Assembly (NCBI GenBank): GCA_003022815.1
Contig: PXSL01000026.1
Coordinates: 1 to 15,231, forward strand
Reading direction: 5' to 3'
DNA: 15,231 nt
Source: Halobacteriales archaeon SW_5_68_122
Lineage (GTDB): Archaea > Halobacteriota > Halobacteria > Halobacteriales > Haloarculaceae
Shown here: in pieces, positions 1 to 5,397 of the stretch
Layout of the letters: every line of letters starts with the position of its first letter
Numbering within the stretch: the first letter of the stretch is position 1
The notes under the pieces: generated by a model
What the model was told of the DNA's origin: nothing
Database searches by the model: none
What the model saw: the letters and a program-made list of their open reading frames with translations, nothing else
Made by a program: the position numbers and the translations under genes

Positions 1-552
1 GAACAGGTAGCGGTCCTCCCATCCCTCGCCGGGTGTACGGGCCCGCGCGGCGTAGTCGGCGTCGGGGCGGTCGCTCTCGACCGTCCGCCACTCGACGCCA
101 ACCGGGTCGGGGCCGGCGCGGCCGCCGACGGGGACCGGCTTCCGGACTTTCGGCAACCCGAGGCCGACGTCGACTAGGTACGGCTCATCCAGCACGACCA
201 CGAGTGCGTGATGGTTCGCCGGCGGACGGGGAGAGCCGTCGTCGCCGACGACCGCCGCCGCGACGCGGTCGACATCGAAGCCTAACTCGGCCAGCAGCCA
301 GCCGAACAGCCCGTTCAACTCGTAGCAGAAGCCGCCGCGCTCCCGCTCAACGAGCTTCTCGTACAGCGCCGGCACCTCAAGGACGACCCCCTCGCCATCC
401 GTGTCGGCGAACGGCGGGCCGGTGACGGCCAGCGTCTCGAAGGGGACCGTCCGGACGTGGGCCGACTGCAACCGGGCGAGTGTCTCCCGAGTCGGCGGCC
501 GGGCGTCGGCGGCGTCCAGACCAAGGCGGTCGAGGTAGCGGTCACGGTCCAT
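1..552 (-). CDS. Arylamine N-acetyltransferase (partial, C-terminus off the left edge)
   Basis: The reverse strand reads open from the ATG at 552 to base 1, giving 184 codons; the C-terminus lies outside the window. The product resembles arylamine N-acetyltransferases, cytoplasmic enzymes that move an acetyl group from acetyl-CoA to arylamines or hydrazines through a Cys-His-Asp triad. The family signature is visible as RGGFCYELNGLFG, with the nucleophile at Cys76, followed by NHHALVV with the likely catalytic His115 and YLVDVGLG with Asp128. The spacing fits the family. The N-terminal RTVPFETL segment is also typical. The start is supported by a T-rich box about 29 bases upstream and the absence of an earlier in-frame Met. 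It is divergent from the aldo/keto reductase remnant. The physiological substrate cannot be told from sequence. Confidence 0.88.
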   Translation of the reverse strand, partial: MDRDRYLDRLGLDAADARPPTRETLARLQSAHVRTVPFETLAVTGPPFADTDGEGVVLEVPALYEKLVERERGGFCYELNGLFGWLLAELGFDVDRVAAAVVGDDGSPRPPANHHALVVVLDEPYLVDVGLGLPKVRKPVPVGGRAGPDPVGVEWRTVESDRPDADYAARARTPGEGWEDRYLF

Positions 553-577
553 CGACCCGAAACGAGGGACGACGGAG

Positions 578-585
578 ACAAAAGT
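578..585 (-). promoter_or_regulatory. Possible TATA-like box of the N-acetyltransferase gene
   Basis: On the reverse strand the sequence ACTTTTGT is centred about 29 bases upstream of the ATG at 552, with no Shine-Dalgarno sequence between. This spacing suits a leaderless haloarchaeal transcript. Assigned by position and T-richness only. Confidence 0.35.
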
Positions 586-672
586 GCTCGCTGAACCGCG
601 TTCTCGTCTCCAAGCTGACCGGTCGTTCGCCGCGAGCGGGACCTCCAAGGGGCCGCCGTCCGAACGCCGGGT

Positions 673-1424
673 ATGACAGTCGACTCCCTCCCGGCACTCG
701 GCCTCGGCACCTACGACATCGACGACCACGAGACCTGCGTCGAGAGCGTCGAGACCGCCCTGGACTGCGGCTACCGGCACCTCGACACCGCCGAGGGGAC
801 GTGTTCGTGGCGACCAAGGTCAGCTCCGAAAACCTCGCTCGCGGGGACGTCCTCGAGCACGCCCGGGCCAGCGCCGACCGCCTCGGCGTCGGGACGCTGG
901 ACCTGCTGTACGTCCATTGGCCCATCCAGGCCTACGACCCCGAGGGGACGCTGGCCGCGCTGGACGAACTACACGACGAGGGCCTCGTCCGGCACGTCGG
1001 TCTCTCGAACTTTCTGCCCGACCAGCTGGACGAGGCGCTCGACCGCCTGGAGGCGCCGCTTTTCGCCCACCAGGTCGAGTGTCACCCGCTCTTCCAGCAG
1101 GACGAGTTGCGCGCCCACGCCCGCAAACACGGCTACCACCTCGTCGCCTACACGCCACTTGCAAAGGGCGAGGTAACGGAGGTGCCGAAACTCCGCGAGG
1201 TGGCCGAGAAGCACGATGCGACCCCGGCGCAGGTCGCGCTGGCGTGGCTGCTGGAGAAGGAGTCCGTCGCGGCCATCCCGAAGTCGGCCACCCCGAGCCA
1301 CATCCGCGAGAACTACGGCACCCTCGACGTGGAACTGGATGCCGAAGACGTCGAGCGAATCGACGGCATCGACCGCCAGAAGCGGTACGTCGACTTCGAG
1401 GCCGCGCCCTGGAACCGGGCGTAG
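673..1424 (+). pseudogene. Aldo/keto reductase, disrupted by an internal out-of-frame deletion
   Basis: Two reading frames together spell one aldo/keto reductase. Frame 1 from the ATG at 673 gives the N-terminus, with LPALGLGTYDID and GYRHLDTAE. The next frame then continues with GDVFVATKV, LLYVHWP, VGLSNF, a QVECHP-type segment and IPKSATPSHIREN, ending at the TAG at 1422. In this NADPH-dependent family the catalytic tetrad is Asp, Tyr, Lys and His. Asp38 (DTA), the Lys at 816 and the His at 915 are present, but the DTAxxYxNE block carrying the catalytic Tyr, plus roughly 20 residues, is absent between about 790 and 800. The missing length must be 1 modulo 3. A point indel cannot explain the lost block. 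As read, the gene cannot make an active enzyme; an assembly deletion is the main alternative. Confidence 0.82.
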
Positions 1425-1567
1425 GCGCCGGGTCGGCCACCTCGACGGCGTCCTGCTGGTCACCGCGGTCAACCACTTCCGGACGACTGAGCGGCGGCGT
1501 CGAGTTCGTTCGCGAGGGTGGCCTCAAGCGCCAGCCCTCGCTCGGCTCCGGGTGAAATCCGCTTCCC

Positions 1568-1794
1568 CCGGTCAGTCGGCGGTGTTCAGATAAGCACCGT
1601 CCAGCGGGTCCGTTTCTGCCGGCTGACCGGCCGGGTCCTGGTGGACTGAAAGGGCGAGACACTCTCGACGAACCCGGACGACGCAAGCACCACAGGGAGC
1701 AACGCGACCGAGGCGCGCAGTGAGTCCTGGGAGTCGAGAGTGTCGAGGGCTTTCTGGATTCCTCAATCTTTATCTGAACACTACCGGTCAGTCG
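1568..1794. mobile_element. MITE-like element with terminal inverted repeats and 11-bp target duplication
   Basis: The core at about 1579-1783 (205 bp) ends in the perfect 12-bp inverted repeat GTGTTCAGATAA (1582-1593) and TTATCTGAACAC (1770-1781). It is flanked by an exact 11-bp direct repeat CCGGTCAGTCG at 1568-1578 and 1784-1794. No transposase fits inside, so this looks like a non-autonomous element mobilised in trans. The right direct repeat contains the stop codon of the adjacent carbon-nitrogen hydrolase, so that reading frame was left whole. Target duplications of about this length are known for IS4-family elements, but I cannot assign a family. The rest of the 363-bp gap between the reductase remnant and the hydrolase (1425-1567) shows no recognisable gene. 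Confidence 0.75.
1648..1754. repeat. Long imperfect hairpin inside the MITE-like element
   Basis: Nested inverted repeats lie inside the element: GAAAG at 1648-1652 with CTTTC at 1750-1754, an exact 12-bp pair GACACTCTCGAC (1658-1669) with GTCGAGAGTGTC (1733-1744), and an inner stem formed by 1673-1679 and 1724-1730 with one mismatch. Together they could fold into a rod of about 107 nt as DNA or RNA. I have the impression of having met the flanking phrase GGACTGAAAGGGCGAG between genes of other haloarchaea, but that is memory and was not checked. Confidence 0.6.
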
Positions 1795-2549
1795 AAGATG
1801 CCGACCAGTTCGCGCTGGCGCTCGAGGACGCCCGCCTCGAGGTCGGCGACGAGGTCCCGTTCGGCCGTGTCGAGCTCGGCGCGGATGCCGCCGTCGGGGC
1901 GGGCAACCAGCGACCGGCCTGCGTAGTCGGTCACCGGGGCGTCCGCGACGTCCCGGCGGCCGGTCCGGCCGGTCCCGACCGCCCACCGGACGCCGTCGAG
2001 CGCCCGGGCCCGGACCAGCAGTCGCCAGTTGTCGCTGTGGGTCGCCGGCCAGGCGCCGACGATCAGGAGCGCGTCGACCCGCTTGTCGACGAGCGTTGCG
2101 CTCTCGGCGACGAAGTTCAGGTCGTAGCAGGTCAACAGCCCGGTCCGGCCCAGCGGCGTCTCGATGGTGACGACGGAGTCGCCCGGGTCCAGCAGCTCCC
2201 GCTCGCCGGCCCAGAGGTGCCGCTTGCGGTACACCGCCCTGCCGCCGTCGGCCCGGAGGTATGCGGCGGCGTTGTAGAGGGCGTCGCCGTCCTCGACGTA
2301 ACCAATGAGCACGTCGACGTCGGCGTCCTCGGCGGCCTCGCCGAGTCGGTCGATTTCCGGGCCCTTGCGCTCGATGGCCGCCGATGCGACGCGGTCGTCC
2401 GGGACGAACCCCGTCAGCGCCCCCTCGGGGAAGCAGGCGATGTCGACCCGGTCGGGGAGAGCATCGAGACGCGCTTCGACGGTTTCGAGGTTCGACTCGA
2501 CGTCGAGGTCATCGACGGCCATCTGGCAGGCCGCGACGGTCGGGGACAT
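1788..2549 (-). CDS. Carbon-nitrogen hydrolase (nitrilase superfamily)
   Basis: The 253-aa product belongs to the nitrilase/amidase superfamily, cytoplasmic enzymes that cleave C-N bonds in amides, nitriles or N-carbamoyl compounds. The Glu-Lys-Cys triad is visible in order: Glu42 in FPEGALTG, Lys109 in YRKRHLW and Cys141 in LLTCYDLNF. The length is slightly short but within the family range and the fold appears complete. The exact substrate (omega-amide, carbamoyl-amine or other) cannot be deduced. The start is supported by a T-rich box 26-27 bases upstream and the natural MSPTVAACQM opening of this family. Its stop codon lies inside the direct repeat of the MITE-like element. The next gene upstream is the methyltransferase on the same strand, 92 bases away, but the separate promoter-like box argues for its own transcript. 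Confidence 0.88.
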   Translation of the reverse strand: MSPTVAACQMAVDDLDVESNLETVEARLDALPDRVDIACFPEGALTGFVPDDRVASAAIERKGPEIDRLGEAAEDADVDVLIGYVEDGDALYNAAAYLRADGGRAVYRKRHLWAGERELLDPGDSVVTIETPLGRTGLLTCYDLNFVAESATLVDKRVDALLIVGAWPATHSDNWRLLVRARALDGVRWAVGTGRTGRRDVADAPVTDYAGRSLVARPDGGIRAELDTAERDLVADLEAGVLERQRELVGIFD

Positions 2550-2570
2550 GGCCGCTCTTGTGACGGCCGT

Positions 2571-2580
2571 CTCAAAAGAC
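2571..2580 (-). promoter_or_regulatory. Possible TATA-like box of the carbon-nitrogen hydrolase gene
   Basis: The reverse-strand sequence GTCTTTTGAG is centred 26-27 bases upstream of the ATG at 2549, consistent with leaderless transcription. Nearly the same box (CTCTTTTGAG) occurs at the same distance from the S15 hydrolase start. Confidence 0.4.
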
Positions 2581-2641
2581 CACCAGACGGTTCACGGCAG
2601 CGCGTCGGCCTGTCCGGGGCCGTCGCCAGACACGACCGTCG

Positions 2642-3193
2642 TCACCGGGTGGCGACGACGAGGAACGTCTCCCCCCGGGACTCGGCGCGCCGGACCGAGA
2701 AGCCCGCCTCGTCGAGCGCCTTCCCCGCGGTCCAGGCGTCGAACCGCTCGGAGAGCGGCGGCCCAGCGTCGCCGCTCCCCGCCGATGTCCAGTCGGCGAC
2801 CACGAGACGCCCGCCCGGGCGGACGACGCGGGCCATCTCGGTCACCGCCGCGGCCGGCAGTTCGTGGTAGGTCATCGTCGAGACGGCGGCGTCGACGGTG
2901 TCGGCGGGGAGCGGCAGTCGGCCGGCGTCGGCCGCGAGCAGTCGGACCCCCTCGGGGACGCCTTTCTGTCGGTAGCGGACGGCCATCGCCGGCTGGACGT
3001 CGACGGCGTAGACCCGGCCGGCCACCGACGCGAGTACGTCGGTGTAGAAACCGGTGCCGCTGCCGACGTCGAGGACGCGGTCGTCGTCGGCTAGCGCCGC
3101 GGCGCCGATCAGTTCCTCCGCCGAGAGGCGCTCGAAGCGGCCCGGGTCCTCGAGGGCGTCGGCCCGCTCGACGTCGAAGGTGTGGAATCCCAT
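2642..3193 (-). CDS. Class I SAM-dependent methyltransferase
   Basis: The product from the ATG at 3193 is 183 aa. It has the Rossmann-type methyltransferase core: motif I VLDVGSGTGFYT at about 40-51 binds S-adenosylmethionine, YAVDVQP follows as the acidic strand-2 motif, then a STMTYHEL segment and the post-core VRPGGRLVVADW that marks ubiquinone/menaquinone-type small methyltransferases (UbiE/Methyltransf_11-like). The acceptor substrate is unknown. I chose 3193 because the protein then begins MGFHTFD, an opening I associate with this haloarchaeal family; an in-frame ATG at 3220 would add nine residues. A TATA-like AAATTAA at 3257-3263 could serve either start with a short leader. There is no TM segment, so it is cytoplasmic. 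Confidence 0.85.
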   Translation of the reverse strand: MGFHTFDVERADALEDPGRFERLSAEELIGAAALADDDRVLDVGSGTGFYTDVLASVAGRVYAVDVQPAMAVRYRQKGVPEGVRLLAADAGRLPLPADTVDAAVSTMTYHELPAAAVTEMARVVRPGGRLVVADWTSAGSGDAGPPLSERFDAWTAGKALDEAGFSVRRAESRGETFLVVATR

Positions 3194-3256
3194 CGACGGC
3201 CCTACGGCCCGGTCCGGCATCGTCGTTCCGGTGGGCCGGGCGCGTCGACCCCGGGG

Positions 3257-3263
3257 TTAATTT
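3257..3263 (+). promoter_or_regulatory. TATA-like box between the methyltransferase and the small membrane-protein gene
   Basis: TTAATTT is centred 26 bases before the ATG at 3286, the spacing expected for a leaderless transcript of the small membrane-protein gene. It is near-symmetrical and lies 40 bases upstream of the 3220 codon on the other strand, so it might also serve the methyltransferase gene. Confidence 0.4.
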
Positions 3264-3285
3264 CCCGCAGCGTCAGGGACGGGTC

Positions 3286-3448
3286 ATGAGCACCGAGACG
3301 GACCGGAAGGGCGACGGCGGCGCCGATGACCGCGACCGGCAGGTGTTTTGCCGTCTGGGCATCATGACCGTCGTGTGGGTTTATTATGCTTGTCGTTGTC
3401 GGCCTGCTGTTGTTCTACGGCGGGTTCCTGACCGACCTCGTCGTGTAG
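3286..3448 (+). pseudogene. Small single-pass membrane protein, one-base frameshift
   Basis: The ATG at 3286 opens a frame giving a polar, acidic head (MSTETDRKGD..., ending QVFCRLGIM) and the first residues of a hydrophobic stretch (TVVWV). It then runs into an unrelated Arg/Cys-rich frame. Skipping one T in the run at 3380-3382 joins it to the frame that ends at the TAG 3446-3448. The result is a coherent 53-aa protein whose segment from about residue 27 to 48 is a clean transmembrane helix (ITVV-type then IMLVVVGLLLFYGGF), followed by LTDLVV. This reading is too coherent to be chance, and a correctly placed TATA-like box supports it. Either the gene carries a +1 insertion or the consensus has a homopolymer error. 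Function is unknown. Confidence 0.62.
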
Positions 3449-3534
3449 CGGTGGCGTCGCCCGCGTCGCCAGCGATGCCGCCACACGGGGCGGGCCGCGC
3501 CGGACGTGTACGCGGGTATCTGCCGGGTCCCTCG

Positions 3535-4536
3535 TCAGGCCGATAGCAAGACGTGGTCGTCGCGGGCCTCGACGCCAGCGTCGTAGTCGAACGCCTCGAC
3601 GACGGCGCGGTTGGTCTCGACGTGGGGCGTCGCTCGGGGAGCGGCCACCTCGCCGCCGGCCAGTGCCAGCGGCACTTGTAGCTGGTCAGCGAGGTGGGCG
3701 TCGACGGCCGCATCGCCGACGTGGAACGACTCGAAGGCCTCGACGGCCTCGCTCGCCACCTGCTCGGAGGGTTTGCCCGCCTCGCCCAGCGCGCCGAATC
3801 CCGCGCGGCTCCCCCCGTAGACTGCCGCGAGGACGACGACCGACCCGGGCGAGTCGGCCTCGGCGTACGTCGCCTCGGCGCCGATGGGGGCGTCGGCGTC
3901 GACGCCCTCGGCGACGGCGGCCGCCTGTCGCTCGGCCACCTCGGCGTCGGCGAGGTCGGTCGTCGCTACCGAGTGGACCTCCAGTCGCCGGAGCGACCCC
4001 CGGTCGACGGCCGAGATGGGGTCGAGCGACGACGGCGACAGCGACAGGGTCGCCTCGCCGCCGCCGACCGGGTAGAACCCCCGCCTGTCGACCGAGAGGT
4101 CGGCTTCGAGACCGGCCGCCGATAGCAGCGGAAGTTTTACCCGCTGGAAGTAGTCCACCGGCGGCGACCACTCGACGTCGGTGCCGCCGGTCGCGGTCAC
4201 CGTCGCCGGTTCGTCGAGTGCCGTCGCCAGCGGCAGCACGGTATCGAACACCAGCGGGACGCTGCCGGCGGTGCCGACGTCGACGGCCACGTCGTCGGCA
4301 CGGAGCGGCCCGGGGTCGAAGACGAGCGCGTCGGCGCCGGTGGTCGCCCCCTCGACGGTCGCCGAGCAGAGCACCGCCGCGGCCTCGACGGCCGCGACGT
4401 GCTGGGGCCGCATGCCCGGCGTCGAGCGGTCCCCGCGGACGTCCTCGACGGTGACCGCTCGCCCGGAGAGCGCCGACAGCGTCACCGCCGTCCGGACCAC
4501 CTGGCCGCCGCCGTCGCCGCCGTCGATTTCGAGCAT
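3535..4536 (-). CDS. rtcA: RNA 3'-terminal phosphate cyclase
   Basis: The 333-aa product matches RtcA, which uses ATP and an enzyme-AMP intermediate to convert an RNA 3'-phosphate into a 2',3'-cyclic phosphate. Seen in order: LEIDGGDGGGQVVRTAVTLSALSG near the N-terminus, STPGMRPQHVAAV, the central GTAGSVPLVFDTVLP, PPVDYFQRVKLPLL, RRGFYPVGGGE, and the C-terminal LADQLQVPLALAGG. The adenylated His of the family corresponds to the His in ATPHVETN (about residue 305). The length is typical, so it looks intact. I placed the start at 4536 because the protein then begins MLEIDGG, as in relatives, and a T-rich box lies 29 bases upstream. An in-frame ATG at 4560 would add eight residues but would overlap that box. 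No RtcB ligase or RtcR-like regulator is nearby. Confidence 0.92.
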   Translation of the reverse strand: MLEIDGGDGGGQVVRTAVTLSALSGRAVTVEDVRGDRSTPGMRPQHVAAVEAAAVLCSATVEGATTGADALVFDPGPLRADDVAVDVGTAGSVPLVFDTVLPLATALDEPATVTATGGTDVEWSPPVDYFQRVKLPLLSAAGLEADLSVDRRGFYPVGGGEATLSLSPSSLDPISAVDRGSLRRLEVHSVATTDLADAEVAERQAAAVAEGVDADAPIGAEATYAEADSPGSVVVLAAVYGGSRAGFGALGEAGKPSEQVASEAVEAFESFHVGDAAVDAHLADQLQVPLALAGGEVAAPRATPHVETNRAVVEAFDYDAGVEARDDHVLLSA

Positions 4537-4560
4537 CGGTCGGAATGCGGGGGCGGGCAC

Positions 4561-4570
4561 AACAAACCTT
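4561..4570 (-). promoter_or_regulatory. Possible TATA-like box of rtcA
   Basis: AAGGTTTGTT on the reverse strand is centred about 29 bases upstream of the ATG at 4536. It is a weak match and matters mainly because it favours the 4536 start over 4560. Confidence 0.28.
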
Positions 4571-4616
4571 CCGACCCGCCCGGAGACGGCGCCGCGCCCG
4601 CCGAGGGCGGCATCTC

Positions 4617-4698
4617 ATAGTGATTGCTGTAACTGTTTACCGGTACGACCGCACGAGGGCGTGCGGTCAATCCGGTAATGACTTACAGTAATCACTAT
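4617..4698. repeat. 82-nt palindromic repeat element (three nested inverted repeats)
   Basis: The outer arms ATAGTGATTGCTGTAA (4617-4632) and TTACAGTAATCACTAT (4683-4698) pair over 16 positions with a single G-T. Inside are TTACCGG (4637-4643) with CCGGTAA (4672-4678), and GACCGCAC (4647-4654) with GTGCGGTC (4661-4668) around a 6-nt loop. It could fold into a long cruciform or RNA hairpin. TCA stands on both sides of the 4618-4697 core, possibly a 3-bp target duplication; the right TCA is the stop codon of the LURP-one gene. The element has no ORF. It may act as a terminator or stabilise the 3' end of that gene's mRNA, or be a small non-autonomous mobile element. Confidence 0.75.
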
Positions 4699-5279
4699 CA
4701 GTTGCCCTGAATGGCGTCGATGACCATCGCGGCCGCGACGACGGCCTCCTTCGGGACTTCGCTGGCGTCGTCGATGCTGATCTCGTAGCGGTCCTTGATC
4801 GACAGCTGGCCGTCAACGTTGCCGACGTGACCGCCGTCGGCGTCGGTTATCTCGTACTTGTGGGGAATCAGTTCGCCGAACGGGACGTAGTTCCGCGCCA
4901 GCGTCACGAGGGCGCCGCGGGAGTCTATCTGGGCGACCTTCGACTCGGTGTCGGCGTCCCGTATCGTCCATGTGTCCTGGAAAATCGAGAAGTCGTTGTC
5001 GAGGACGACCAGGTCCTCGCCGGTCTGGGCGTCCGAGAGGACGTAGTTGCCGGCCACGTCGATGATGCCGCCCGCCTTGACGGTGAAGACGTCGTTGCCG
5101 TTGCCGTCCGTGAACGGGAACTCCTCTTTCATCTTGAACATCTTCTGCTTGCCGCGGAGCACCGTGTTCCCGTCGGCGTCGGAGGCGGCGTACTTGTTCC
5201 GTATGAGGCTCTGCTCGACGGTGTAGGAGTCGTCGGTGAGGTCGACGCCCTGGATGTCGATCGAGTCAGCTGTTGCCAT
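4698..5279 (-). CDS. LURP-one-related / tubby C-terminal-like protein
   Basis: The 193-aa product resembles the LURP-one-related family, which shares the tubby/phospholipid-scramblase beta-barrel fold. Visible features are YTVEQSLIRNKYAASDADGN, LRGKQKMFKMKEEFPFTDGNG, a series of short beta-rich repeats of the form xVFTVKAGGIIDVAGNYVLSDAQTGE, and a central helix-like region. The C-terminal VVAAAMVIDAIQGN probably forms the buried hydrophobic helix of the fold. There is no signal peptide, so it is probably cytoplasmic or membrane-associated. Some tubby-like proteins bind phosphoinositides; the archaeal role is unknown. Codons and acidity match its neighbours. The start is supported by a T/A-rich box 27 bases upstream. 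The palindromic repeat begins within its stop codon. It is divergent from the S15 hydrolase gene. Confidence 0.82.
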   Translation of the reverse strand: MATADSIDIQGVDLTDDSYTVEQSLIRNKYAASDADGNTVLRGKQKMFKMKEEFPFTDGNGNDVFTVKAGGIIDVAGNYVLSDAQTGEDLVVLDNDFSIFQDTWTIRDADTESKVAQIDSRGALVTLARNYVPFGELIPHKYEITDADGGHVGNVDGQLSIKDRYEISIDDASEVPKEAVVAAAMVIDAIQGN

Positions 5280-5300
5280 ACCCCTCTCTGGTTCGGGACG

Positions 5301-5310
5301 TGATTTGAAA
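5301..5310 (-). promoter_or_regulatory. Possible TATA-like box of the LURP-one gene
   Basis: The reverse-strand sequence TTTCAAATCA is centred about 27 bases upstream of the ATG at 5279, matching leaderless transcription in the 118-bp divergent intergenic region. Confidence 0.4.
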
Positions 5311-5367
5311 CTTTCCGTCCGGACGACCCCCGCCTGGACGGCCTCGTTTTGACGGAGTTGTCAGAAC

Positions 5368-5377
5368 CTCTTTTGAG
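5368..5377 (+). promoter_or_regulatory. Possible TATA-like box of the S15 hydrolase gene
   Basis: CTCTTTTGAG is centred about 26 bases upstream of the ATG at 5398 and matches the box in front of the carbon-nitrogen hydrolase gene. Confidence 0.38.
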
Positions 5378-5397
5378 CGCGGCCGGAAGCGTCGATC

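Noticed and set aside
1425..1567. Remnant gene downstream of the reductase
   Set aside because: Open frames exist, but none gives a recognisable motif or a plausible start signal.
1740..2870. Long plus-strand frame covering two genes
   Set aside because: It overlaps both the carbon-nitrogen hydrolase and the methyltransferase on the opposite strand and contains no recognisable domain.
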